Source: Polytrichum commune (taxonomy: Eukaryota; Streptophyta; Polytrichopsida; Polytrichales; Polytrichaceae). From it: DNA of 64,000 nt. The stretch's first letter is position 1. Each line of letters begins with the position of its first letter. Shown here one piece after another: positions 12,082 to 22,574 of the stretch. The stretch is from contig OX485805.1 of the NCBI GenBank assembly GCA_950295325.1, forward strand, positions 40,287,501 through 40,351,500, in the 5' to 3' direction. The notes under the pieces are model-generated. The model did not search any database. It worked only from the letters and a program-made list of their open reading frames with translations, and was not told where the DNA came from. The position numbers were made by a program, and so were the translations under genes.

Positions 12082-12642
12082 CACGGGTAGGTCACTCTAA
12101 GGCATTTTTGTGCACCATGTGCGGCTGGGGGTTTTTTGTTTTGGGGCTATTTACCTTCAAGGGCTGAATTAAAGCCTCCCTATAATTACTTAAATTTCAA
12201 AAATGGCCCATTTGTTTGCACCCTTTCATTACTTATATTGTCCAAGTCACTGCAATTTTTTGTACTCTATATTCCTTTTAAGTAATAAAAGCTAATCTAC
12301 TTCCTAACGCATTGACGAGTGTTAAGGGAAACCATGGAAACAAAGAAGGGTGCAAACAATAATATCATTGCAAACAAAGTTATGAAGAAAACACATAGGA
12401 GACCATAGCAAACATACTAAACATACCTTCTAGGATCCTTATCTTCAGCCCCTATATTAATTTTACAAAAAAATAATGGCCCACATTTTATGTCCATCTA
12501 ACTTACTTATAATGGGATTATCTACATTTAATGGCCCCTTCATTATTTGGAATTCCTTTATAATTTTTATTTCAAATGATTTTAATCCTCTCTATATTAT
12601 GCCGCACGTCGTTTTTAAAATGCACTAAGTGACCTACCCGTG
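12082..12642 (+). mobile_element. hAT-like MITE, 561 bp, copy A, 8-bp target duplication
   Basis: The ends are a perfect 15-bp inverted repeat, CACGGGTAGGTCACT, extending imperfectly to about 26 bp (CTAAGGCATTTTT against TAGTGCATTTTA). It is flanked by perfect 8-bp direct repeats CTTCAACC (12074-12081 and 12643-12650). An 8-bp duplication is typical of hAT elements. The element is non-coding and so non-autonomous. The same family lies in opposite orientation at 49980-50479 with a different target site. Calling it hAT rests on the duplication length only, because the TIR start is not the usual hAT consensus. Confidence 0.85.
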
Positions 12643-12650
12643 CTTCAACC

Positions 12651-13640
12651 TCTTTCCCGTTGGCCTATCTTGTTGCGGCTCTAAACGGGTTAAGGGTAAG
12701 GATAGGGTAATAAGAAAACACAAGCCTCGGACGGGTAAAACGGGACGTCATAACACGAACTAACATCCGACAGATTGGCTCCTAAACTTTCAAACCCACG
12801 GTGACCAGCAATCGCGCCTCACCAATGGGAACAACATAATACAACCTTGTGGGTCATCAATCCCACTTCGTTGTCACAAACACGAAATGAGGTTTTTATG
12901 GTTTCCCACAAAAAAACCCGCAACAGTTTTACGATGCAAAGAAATTCAAGTACAACTAGCCTCCAAATCCGGCTGGGAATCACAAAAAAATGACAACGGA
13001 CCACAAACCACAACACACTTGAATTTTCAAAATTCTTCAATCTTCAAATCTTCACGCCAAATTGATCGATTCAAATAAAAAAAAATCTATCGATAAGTGC
13101 TACTCCCTCAAAGGATTGTTGCCAACAAAAGACTTGTCCGTCTTTTTGTGGTCGGTCGAAGTCTCAACCCTTCTATGCAAGAGCTAACAGACTTCCCTCC
13201 ACTCAAACTAGCACAACTTTTGTTTTTGCTAACTCTCATTCAAGCAAGTATCACTCAAGAGAAAACAGTCTCATGAAACGCAACTCTTGAATATTTTATT
13301 TTTCCGATTCTCATCAAATCCACACAAAAACACAACAAAAAAACTCTTGTCTCCCCAACCTCTCTTCACTTTAACCACACATGTAAGATAAGGCCAAAAA
13401 TCCTCCTCTTATCCTCATCACATGGCTTCTAACTATCCATTGGTCTAAAAAAAACTTAAGGATAAAACTAGAAGTAAAGCTAAAAGGGTAATAAGAGTAA
13501 ACTAAGAGTAAAAAAAGAGATAAGATTAAAAAGGGTAAACTAAAAGTCACTAAGAATTAAAAAAAAAGGTAATCTATTTCTACTCCCTTTTACTTTCCTC
13601 CAAATCAAAGAATCGTAATGCAACACAAAATAAGTTCACA
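12651..13640. other. No gene recognised
   Basis: Short opposing frames at 12819-13040 (-) and 12887-13078 (+) show no known domain. From about 13440 to 13570 the sequence is A-rich, with repeated AAGAGTAAA-type words. No terminal repeats were found. Confidence 0.45.
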
Positions 13641-13869
13641 TGTAAATAGTGTACGCATTTACACTACGACAACGCCCTCACCGAGGGGAGGCGGGGCCCC
13701 TCGGGCGCGACACACCGCCACGTAAAAAGAACAAACAACCCCCACCACCACGGACAACTTCCCGGACCCACCAAACCAAGGACCACCCCCACCCCACTGG
13801 CCAAGGACAACCCCCAAACCTCAACCCCCCACCCAACCTACCCGCCTATCTCTTAAGCCTTTTCCAATT
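13641..13869 (-). other. C-rich stretch 3' of the LINE, possible 3' UTR
   Basis: Unusually C-rich on the + strand (G-rich in the LINE sense), it lies just after the LINE stop codon at about 13870. It may be the 3' UTR of the LINE. No clean poly-A tail marks the end. Confidence 0.35.
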
Positions 13870-15269
13870 CTATTCAATGCGGAGATTATGTCTCCTACAT
13901 AGGACGCTTCTAGCGCCCCAGGTCCTATCAAAACCTTGGAGCAACGTCATCACCGAGAAGCTGCTAATCTTGATGAGATCGGTCACCCGCTTCCATGGCA
14001 TTTTGCCGTAGATGATAAGTTCATTCCAGATCCTTTGTTTAACCCTAGACTCATGCCATTGTGTATGATTAAACACTTTGTCGTTCCGTTCAATCCAAAT
14101 GGTCCACAACGTGATACCTCTAAGGAGGTGCCAAACTTTGATCGTCTTACTATATTTCTTGGGGATTCTTTCCCCGAAGAGTGTTTGCTTCCAGTTGAAG
14201 CTGTCATAGTTGCCCGTGCGCACTCCACAAAGTTCATGCATGATGAAGGTGGCCCATCTCCAAGCCCTCCTAGCTTGGATACAGTCCCAAAATTTATGTT
14301 TAACCGATTCAGTGGTGTTGGGGAGACAAAAGACGCATTGCTTAGATATAGAGACCGGAGCAATGCGAGCTCTCCATTCATTGACCGCCACTGCCTTGTG
14401 CCAGATTGACCAAATGAACGCGGCTTCTTTCCCGACCCGTAAGGGGTCCCATATCTGCAACCAATAAAACCTGTAATTACCTGGGAGATACCCTTGCCAC
14501 TTATCCGCTGCCGGGGTTGTGCCTGGGTTCCTATTGATAATGGAATCCCAGCCATCCTTGGTGGTGTAATCAAGAAAATGACCGCCATCCACCCACCTCC
14601 AGCGGTCTGGATCCCATCCAAGAGTGGCTATTTTGCCATAGAAAAAGATGATTTCCTCTTTCTTCCCCTCTTTTTCCGGTCCCCTAGTTGAGTGGATAAC
14701 TTTGACCTTGTGAAAAAAACCTTCGACCTCCCCTAGAGGGCGTTCCCATTCCCTAAGGCATTGTGAGTAAGTACCTACCGTGAAGCATTGCACCGGGAGG
14801 GGTAGCGTGACGTTGTGCCATTGTAGGCACTCGGGAGTAAAATGATTGTCAAAGCTAAACACAAGGGTTGGGTCCTCTTTGCCATCCTCATATAGCCCTA
14901 GCCATTGTCCCGCATATGTGGTGTCCTCTTTGGTGTCTAGTAGTGGGTGCCACAACTCTGCAATTGTGCTAGTCAAGACTTCCCAATCGCCTTCCTCTGT
15001 ATTTGTGAGTTTAAATTTTCCTTGTGTGTGCTCCCAGGAAAGAAAATTTTGTTCCGTGCTATCCCAAATATCATCAACGCACTGTAGGCCTTTGCGGTAA
15101 AGATGGAAACCCTTAGCATATGTAAACATTTTTTTGAGCATTTCCACCCCGTCTGACCACCAAAGATTAGAGTAATTCCGCCCGGGTGCGTGGCGGGATT
15201 TGGTAAGCCCCTTTAACCATAATTTTCCATGCCTTACTAATGTGGCCCCAGATCTTAGAGCCCGGGAAT
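13870..15269 (-). pseudogene. LINE ORF2 C-terminal part with zf-RVT domain
   Basis: A 425-codon frame (13870-15147) is open from a GTG. Upstream, the continuation after the LTR insertion reads PGSKIWGHISKAWKIMVKGA, then stops at about 15180, after which frame +1 resumes with SNLWWSDGVEMLKK. The C-terminal half carries the zinc-binding zf-RVT region typical of plant LINE reverse transcriptases: KEAAFIWSIWHKAVAVNEW, then CVFCLPNTTESVKHKFWDC with Cys-x2-Cys and a downstream His...Cys, then LWTIWIERNDKVF and a final FDRTWGARS block. The N-terminal RT piece lies beyond the solo LTR at 16850-17480. The element is broken by one insertion, a frameshift and stops, so it is inactive. Confidence 0.85.
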
Positions 15270-16849
15270 TGTGAGGCCAAATCCACCACCCTTAAGCGTC
15301 CTAGTCCGGGTGATGGCTTTGCGAGTCACATGTATCTCTTACAACTTGAACCATGTGCAAAGTAATTTTTATGTCCAAAAGAACACATATTGTTTCCACT
15401 CATTGTACTTTATTAATGCTAGCCTCTTGGCTTGTGGTAGAGTTGGCTTTCTCAAGCGCCCAACCCGTGGCTTTAGCCACACATGCCCTTAAGGACATTC
15501 CCCTCGCTCGTTTAATCTTCACTTCCTTTTTCTTGCCATTGCAAGAATCTTCCACATTCTCCATTAATAATGCAAGTGAGTTATTTTGACGAAGAGGTGC
15601 AAGTGTTGAAAAACACTTTTCTCAATGGTTAAACACACTCATACAAACCCACACGTGGCACCAACTAGCCTAAATGAATATAACTTCTTAGCTACCACTA
15701 AAGATGGCCTAATGTGATCTAGTTTTTTATGTGCTAATACTTACTACTTGAGCTAGCCTTGCTAACCCCTAGATAGTCTAAATGAATTGTTGCTAGGCAA
15801 CCCAGCTGCCTTCTGATTCCAGTCCCGGGTGTGGTCTAACCTCCAAGCCCAGCTGCCTTCTGATTGCAGTCGCGGTGTGGCCTAACTTACCGAGCCCAGC
15901 TGCCTTCTGTTCCAGTCCCGGGTGGTCTAACCTCCAAGCCCAGCTGCCTTCTGATTACAGTCGCGGTGTGGCCTAACTTACCGAGCCCAGCTGCCTTCTG
16001 TTCCAGTCCCGGGTGGTCTAACTTACCAAGCCCAGCTGCCTTCTGTTCCAGTCCCGGGTGGTCTAACCTCCAAGCCCAGCTGCCTTCTGATTTCAGTATA
16101 TGAAGTTATAATACCCGAATGGGTATCCCAACCACTAGTTGCACCCTAATCCAAACTCTCTCCTTCCCTAATCACATGTTTTCTAAGTTTTTCTTCTTCT
16201 TTCTTTTTCCTTGCTCCTAAATAATAAACTAATCTAACACACTAATTCCACTAACTACTAACTAATCAACACGTGCAACTTTAAACTCTAAGAGCTCCCT
16301 CAATTGGGAGGCATTGAGAGAGAGAGCTTAACTAATTAACTTCACTAAGAACTAATGTCTCACACACGTGGCTTAAGCTCTTTAAGAGCTTGCTCTCTTG
16401 AGAGCGCTTGATGGAGAGAGAGAAAAATGAGAGAGAAAACACCTTAAGTAGTAAAGAGGGAGAGAGGGAGAGAGGGAGAGAGAGGTGAGGATAGGGTGAG
16501 AGGATTAGCACCTCCAATCACAATCCATTAACCCTCACCTTCAAAGTAGGGACTAATTCCCTTCCACCAAGCTTCCTTCTTCCTAAACTACCAAGGTGGA
16601 TCCAAAAGTGGGCATTTAACCCGTGGAGCTCACCTTGCCTCACCTTACCCCCTACTCACATAATCAAGGCATTATCCTATTGAACTTAAACCTTGAAATA
16701 ACCACCCAACACATTCTAAAGTCTAAACTTAAATCCAAACCACACTTCACTCTTTTTATGTTTTGTGAATAATCATAACACATCAAAGTCAAACTAAAAT
16801 TGGTTTTGAAGAGTTAATCACCACATGTGGGCACCATTTTGGGCTCACA
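15270..16849 (-). mobile_element. Solo LTR, 1580 bp, inserted in the LINE
   Basis: On the minus strand it starts TGTGAGCCCAAAATGGTGCC and ends GGATTTGGCCTCACA, so it has the TG...CA ends of an LTR. It is flanked by a perfect 5-bp duplication GGAAT (15265-15269 and 16850-16854). Removing it with one duplication restores the LINE reading frame across the junction (HQGF|PGSKIWG). No internal gag-pol region or second LTR is present, so this is a solo LTR left by LTR-LTR recombination. It contains a 46-bp repeat array and a CT-rich tract. A related solo LTR lies at 34058-35795. Confidence 0.9.
15797..16095 (-). repeat. VNTR inside the solo LTR, about seven 46-bp units
   Basis: Each unit begins CCCAGCTGCCTTCTG on the + strand (15801, 15848, then about every 44-47 bp to 16076). 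Two unit types differ in the middle (CAGTCCCGGGT versus CAGTCGCGGTG) and partly alternate. The translated frames across it are artefacts of the repeat. The other LTR carries a shorter-period array in the corresponding place. Confidence 0.85.
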
Positions 16850-17480
16850 GGAATCCTTGATGCGTTTTGCTTGTAAACCAATCTAAACTAACCCCCCAGC
16901 TACGGCCTTTCTGTGGGTTAAACCTTGCCAACCTATATCTTAACATAAGTTGAAGGTTGAATTCACTTGGTTCCATTGCCTTCACAATCCACTTACAAAG
17001 CACACTAGTTTTGGCTGCCTCCGGGTCCACTAGTCCTAGGCCATTTTTTTTCTTCTTTAAGCAACATTCTCTCCAGCTAACTCTAGTGCGGGTAAGTTGC
17101 TCCTTCCCTAACCATAGGTAGTTGCGGATTGCCCCCCTAATTTTTCCCGAGATTTTATTGGAGCCTCCCCATACCATTATGAAGAACCAGAGAGTGGACA
17201 GTAACACCTGATTGCAAATTACCGCTCTTCCGGCAAGTGAAAGTTTCATAGTGCTTTAGTAGTCCAACTTTCTTGCGATTTTGCGATAAAGAAAATTGTC
17301 CACATCTTGTGTGTTAAGGTTTAGCCCGAATGGAGTGCCTAGGAGCTTTGATAGGTTGCCTTCATTAGCCTATTGTCAATTGTACCCGTTGAGCTACTCC
17401 GGTTTGTGCGTATATTTGTCGAACCAGTATGCGCATGAATTTTTCCAATTGATTTCCATCCCCGAGGCCACTGTCGGATA
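16850..17480 (-). pseudogene. LINE reverse transcriptase fragment (5' of the LTR insertion)
   Basis: The open part (16845-17249) reads MKLSLAGRAVICNQVLLSTL, then WGGSNKISGKIRGAIRNYLW and WRECCLKKKKNGLGLVD, the hallmark region downstream of the RT palm in plant LINEs. Upstream in the same frame to about 17480 the family pattern continues (NEGNLSKLLGTPFGLNL, NWKNSCAYWFDKY) but is broken by four stops at 17256-17258, 17370-17372, 17376-17378 and 17394-17396. At these positions related LINEs are expected to carry Trp. The RT active-site part is missing, so the copy is 5' truncated or rearranged near 17.48 kb. Confidence 0.85.
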
Positions 17481-17540
17481 GAGAAGTCTTTGCTTTGGAA
17501 AAATATTAGATTTTTGGCTGCAATTAGTTTTGGCTTAAGA

Positions 17541-18378
17541 CATGGGGGGCAAGGGTAATGTAAGAAGTATTCATCCTTGAATACATCATGTATACAAATC
17601 CGTACAAGTCTTGTACATACTTTCAAAATTCCGGATCTTTCTCTAAAATTATAGTCAAACTTTAAATAATCACCAAATTAGCATAAATACTTCAAATCAA
17701 GAATGCTTTAGCATTCTGGATAGCTATCAAAGTGCTTAACAAAATATAAGAGACATTAAAAGTTAGTAAGGTATTGTCCAAGATCTATAGCTCCTCAAAG
17801 GTCATACTTCCAAATTCAGTATCAACTGCACCTCCCTTCACTTCATAGGGCACTTTGACTTCATATAAGCTTTGTCAACGCTAAGTGATAGTTTTCTGGT
17901 AAGCTAACAACATCACATAGGTTCTCTCCAAAACTCATCTTCAGAATCTATATAAAACGTTTTCGATGCTCTGTTGAAGTTGGTACACACTTTCATTCTT
18001 GAATCTGGTTGGCAGCTCAGCACCCTCTCACCTTGAAAGCCATAACTATTTCTTCAACACTCTAAATCAAGAATTATAAAGCTTCATAGAGAGCTGATAC
18101 AATAACACTCCACTTGCTCAAATATCATAAACAAAAACATTACAAACAAGTTTCTACAAGCTTTTAAAGTCTCGGTATTCTAATTTTCTTCACAACATAC
18201 AATGTTCCATTCTAACACTCATATAAATCACATGCATAATCCAAATAGAGCGTGCTATATCATTTCGGAACCACAACGACAAGATGTACAAACTCCTAAA
18301 ATTTTATAGAAAATTCTAAGTACTAACTGAGCTTTTGCTCTCCACACCCCATTTACCTCAAAACTTAAAAATCCCCCC
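17541..18378. other. No gene recognised
   Basis: AT-rich DNA with no long frame or obvious repeat, apart from the short block near 18166 shared with 12046. Confidence 0.45.
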
Positions 18379-18808
18379 TTTGAGGAGAGAGGGTCCGACC
18401 CCTTAGCCTCCTCCCAAAGTCAACATTAGCCCATATTTATGTCATATGGACTTCAACTAGTCATTGGCTAACCCCCATTAGTTTACTTCATCCTTATCTA
18501 TCCCGTATTTTAGCCATAAGGCATCAAAAGTCTACCCAAATGGTAAACTATTTCTACCTTTCATTTACCAAACTTCAAACACACAAGATAAAGTTTGAAG
18601 AGAGAGGGCCCAACCCCTTAGCCTCCTCCCAAAATCAACACTAGTCCAAATCTATGTCACATGGGTTTCAACTAGTCATTGGCTAACCCCCATTAGCTTC
18701 CTTCATCCTTATCAATCCCTTATCTTAGCCACAAGGCATTAAAAATCTACCAAAATGGTAAATTATTTTTACCTTTCATTTACCAAACTTCAAACACACA
18801 ATATGAAG
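18379..18808. repeat. Tandem duplication, 2 x 215 bp
   Basis: The two units start at 18379 and 18594 (TTTGAGGAGAGAGGGTCC and TTTGAAGAGAGAGGGCCC) and share CCCCTTAGCCTCCTCCCAAA, CTAGTCATTGGCTAACCCCC, and TTTACCAAACTTCAAACACA. The start of a third unit is seen at 18809. The spacing is exactly 215 bp. No coding potential. Confidence 0.9.
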
Positions 18809-18814
18809 TTTGAA

Positions 18815-19550
18815 AATATTAAAAACTAAATATATAACATCAAATATATATCTAGAAGAGGTTGAAAATAATTCCAACTGCAAGAACTTGAAGACGCGTC
18901 GAAGAATAAGTGCAACGTAGTCTGCACGATCAGCCTTAGTGAACGGATTAACTGGACCTTCTAGCCAACGTTGATGGCCGCAACTTCTTTTGACAGGCCT
19001 AAAACAACAAGAGTATTGATCATCATTTAAACCTTAAAAAATTCTTCTAAACGTCATATTTTGAGTATCAGGTTCAACGCACCCAACCTGTAACAAAATC
19101 ACCAATGTACGAGCATCTTGTTGAAGGTTTCCGTGCCACCGCTGCTCCACACGAGGTTGTTTTGACGGCCGAGAAGGTCCAACCTCTTATTGTGGACGCT
19201 CATGCAGTGGTGTAGGACTAAGTGACAGAAGAGTACGACTCGGCAATTGAGATAGACAAAAATCCAGCTCAAGCTCTGGTTGAAGTTCTTCATCTTAAGA
19301 CTCAGAAAAAAAACTCTCCAATTCGACATGTTTAAAAAAATCAAAACAACTACATCAAATTGGTGAAGCTCTAAAATGGTCATTCTTCTTATAATATAAA
19401 TATTTTCTAGCAAGAAGGCGTCATTCTGAAACTTCCCTAAAAGATGTGATTTTTTCTTCCAATCAAAATCCACTCAAATAAATATAAAATAAATAATGTA
19501 TAAACAATGGATGAGAATATAAATTCCTTCAGCATGCTGTGATAAACGCC
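18815..19550. other. No gene recognised
   Basis: A minus frame at 19099-19473 (124 codons) has no recognisable motif, and the codons are not convincing. Nothing else is seen. Confidence 0.4.
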
Positions 19551-19552
19551 AA

Positions 19553-19768
19553 GCCGCGAAAGTCCAACTGGTAAAGTGCTTCAAGCACCATAGCATTGGT
19601 TCGGATTCGAACCCCTTTGGACCTATATAAGCGGGCAAATGGCCACGTGGCTTGGCACTGCTGGTGAAAACTAGGCAGGTAATTACCAGTTGGCGCCATC
19701 TACTTTCTGAGCATGTGAGAAGACGCAGAGACTCCAAGTTTTGTGGTTATAACCACGGTTTTTTTTTC
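19553..19768 (+). mobile_element. tRNA-derived SINE candidate
   Basis: An A-box-like motif TGGTAAAGTGC (19569-19579; consensus TGGCNNAGTGG, 9 of 11) and a B-box-like motif GGTTCGGATTC (19598-19608; consensus GGTTCGANTCC, 9 of 11) lie 29 bp apart, the right spacing for an internal Pol III promoter. The region ends in a run of nine or more T near 19759, which could be a terminator or tail. The total of about 215 bp fits plant SINEs. It does not fold as a normal tRNA. Partial inverted words (GCCAAGCCGCG, CGTGGCTTGGC) at 19549-19559 and 19646-19656 are unexplained. No target duplication was found. Confidence 0.5.
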
Positions 19769-19924
19769 TTCCCCCTTCATTCCTCTTATCTTCCCTTTCC
19801 CTTTTGTCTATACTTTTATTTTTCTTAGTTTTATTTTTATTTGCTTTAAACCCTACTTTCAAACCATTTCACACTATATTTACATATTAAACCATTTCTT
19901 GCACGACACCGGTCGTGTGGCATG

Positions 19925-20520
19925 GCCCTGAATCCTGGAACCTAACTTTGGATCATGCATGTTCCTCATTTGGATCTAAATGGTGATAACATCAAGGCAT
20001 TATGAAGTGCATCCTTGTCCTGTCCACTAAGCAAGAAGTATCCTTCGCCTACATTCCTACAAAACGTGAGGGTCGATCCTCTCAACTCTCGATTCAGCGT
20101 TTGGATCCACATTCTCATCGTTTGCGGGGGAGGCTTGGGCCCAACAAACTTTCCAATGAAAAGTTGATCTTTCAACACCTCAATACGTGCAAGCAACTTT
20201 TCTGTGTTAACTTTGAACTTAATAGCATCTTTCCTCACAAGAAATCCCCTAAAACTTCTTTCCAAGTTGGATGGCAAAATCTCACCACATTGACCTTTAA
20301 ACGGATTCAGATCCCCTCCGATCTGTTGACTCGCCTCTGCTAGAACCTCGATCATTGCATCGGCCATCTCGACGTCTTGTCTTGGTCCCTCTCCGGCTAC
20401 CCATCCTCCTTTCTCCTCCAACATTGGATCAAAGCGTGGTCCTGATCCAAATCATACCTTTGATGCAAAGGTCTCCATTGTAGTTCCTTCAGATCTATTG
20501 CTACCCCTTGCGCCTCCATT
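19925..20520 (-). pseudogene. LINE ORF1 (gag-like, DUF4283-type) fragment
   Basis: The main frame (19966-20424, 152 codons) includes LARIEVLKDQLFIGKFVGPK, the pattern of the nucleic-acid-binding ORF1 protein of plant LINEs, then RMWIQTLNRELRGSTLTFC and GEGYFLLSGQDKDALHNALM. After PFRSK two in-frame stops (19966-19968 and 19942-19944) occur where Trp is expected (SK-W-GTCMIQS-W-VPGF), and similarity stops near 19925. An upstream ATG near 20520 begins MEAQGVAIDLKELQW in another frame, implying a frameshift near 20455. The strand is the same as the RT relic at 13.9-17.5 kb, so both might come from one rearranged LINE. That is inference. Confidence 0.65.
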
Positions 20521-21840
20521 ACCAATCAATCCTCGCTACCTAAAAACCATATCTGCATCTAAAGTTCTGATCTATCCACTCCACAACTCGTTTCTGTAGT
20601 CTTTGGTTATGATTGACAAGTATTCACTGTTTCTTCACAGTTTGAATCTCAAACCCTCGCTTTCCTCTCTTCCAACTCTCCATCATGCCCCCCTCCTCCG
20701 TCCTAGGTAAGTTAAATTCTCCTCCTCCTCCTTCTCCTCCTCCTGGAATTCCAATTAGTGTAGACAACTTGATAGTAGTACTTAAAAAAAAACTGAATGA
20801 TTTTAAGCAACGGAAGGGTGAAAAATAATAGGTGGCATTACAAAATTACATAATACTAGGGAGTGGAAAACTAAAAAGTTCACTACTCTTAGGCTCAGTA
20901 TACGTTCGGGGAAAGGTTTTATCGATGGGTTCAGTTTGGTGAAGTTAAAACGAAACCCATTATTGAAGTTCACTATTCTTAAACTCAAATTTCATCGTAA
21001 ACCATACATGCGCCACAATCTTTCTATCACTCAGAATCAATTGAATTTTTTCTACAAACTTCAACACTTGGTGCTTCCAATCTATTCAAGGCTTGGTTGT
21101 CGTATTCAGAAATTCAGCCAGCATCTTCACTAAGATCTTTCATGTAAGAGTCCATGCATAAAGAAAAAAAACAAGCGGCTAGTCGCAAGAGTGCTCTACC
21201 CTAGTATTGTCTTGTATACGTGGTTAGTTCTAGTTGTTTGGCTTATTTCAAAGAGCATTTTACATCGACAATCACTTGTAACTAGGACTCTCACTTGAAG
21301 AACGAGTTATTGACACCATATTTGTGGCCGGTTTTGGTTGGCTGTCAAACTTTGACCCATTTCAAAGATCACCCTAGGTTTCTTCTCACACGACAAAGCC
21401 AATAAAAGTTCTTGATGCTCATATATCAAAAACATCTTGTCAATTTAGTTGATCAAAAGTTTTCCATCTCACAAGTCTTCAGTGACAAGGTGAATTCACC
21501 TTGCACACTAAATAGGTATATTGTAATTAAGGGATCACCAAATTAGGGCCAAGACCTAGTCCACCAACTACAACATGCGTGAAATATATGGATGGATTGC
21601 ACATATGGTATGAGTATGATATTATTGAAAGAAACATTTGATTATCATCATTACCAATTGATTGGATAACTTCAAGAAGGAAAAATTAGTCCATTACACT
21701 ATTCACTTCACATTTCAACATTGTAACAATCAAATAAACGTTGATGTCGTTCATCTGCCGGAGTGGTACTTGATTTTTGGTGCACCCGGGATATCCAATC
21801 CACCCAATCATAGTGAGGGTTTTCATGTGCACATGATATT
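20521..21840. other. No gene recognised
   Basis: There is a CT-rich stretch at about 20685-20745 and otherwise AT-rich DNA. The frames at 20936-21133 and 20803-20988 have no known motif. Confidence 0.4.
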
Positions 21841-22563
21841 TCCCAGGGGGTGGACTCTTCATACAACATACGAACTAACGTGAGTGTAAGAAGGAGTATT
21901 ATTTGAGGCATTAGTGTACATACTATACATAAGGGAGAGATTCTATTTTTCTCTATTGTGTACAATTAAGAAGGCTATTAAGGATTTTGAAGTAAAGGTA
22001 GGTGTACAAAAAGGGGCCCTAAGGTTTAGAGATTTTTTTTTTAATAATGGACGTGTGAGCTTCAACCAATTCACATTTTCAACCGTTGCTGTCATATGGT
22101 AATAGTCCTCAATGACTATCTTATTCATTCTTCTTAGTAATTGCATTTAAGTTTTGCATTTTATAATTTGAAGGCTCTTGGACGCTCATGGGCTCGTTTG
22201 AAGTTTTCTCTCCAAATTGTGGCTAAGTTATTGTGTTCTTGTCTTTGTTTGTTTAAAGTAATCGTTAAGTTACATGCTATGGATATAAGAATGCTCAATG
22301 ACTTCTTCATTAGAAAGTGGAAGTGGATTTTATAAGTTATAAATACCTATTTAATTCATGAATTTCATTTTGTAGATGTAATGAAAGTATTTATCATAAA
22401 AATTTGAAAAAATTAGCATAAATACATAAGTCCATTTTCTAGCATGTCATTAATACATATACCTTTTGTTCCTATATAAAATTGTGGTATATAGGGAGGT
22501 TTACTTTCATAGTGACCCACACACATCATTTAGGTTTCCAATGAAGAGTCCACTCCCCGGGGG
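21841..22563 (-). mobile_element. Inverted-repeat element, 0.72 kb, copy 2 (best preserved)
   Basis: The left end is CCCAGGGGGTGGACTCTTCA and the right end, read in reverse complement, is CCCCGGGGAGTGGACTCTTC. These are terminal inverted repeats of about 21 bp. The body aligns with 1869-2570 in opposite orientation and with parts of 27580-27982. Several frames cross it (for example 21708-21965 minus) but none looks like a transposase. No clear target duplication was found. It is probably a non-autonomous DNA transposon. Confidence 0.65.
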
Positions 22564-22574
22564 ATGTTTTCAAC

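Noticed and set aside
13936-14691. Plus-strand frames of 157, 85 and 65 codons and the 212-codon minus frame at 13983-14621
   Set aside because: They lie inside the LINE zf-RVT region in other frames. Only the 425-codon minus frame shows the family motifs.
15864-16103. 79-codon frame with repeated Ser/Pro-rich units
   Set aside because: It is a translation of the 46-bp VNTR inside the solo LTR, not a gene.
16332-16517. Conserved 61-codon frame also found at 34389-34574
   Set aside because: The two frames match because they lie in the same part of related LTRs. The CT-rich DNA gives a Ser/Leu-rich low-complexity peptide.
19553-19640. Functional tRNA gene
   Set aside because: A- and B-box motifs are present, but no acceptor stem, anticodon arm or cloverleaf can be formed in the usual positions.
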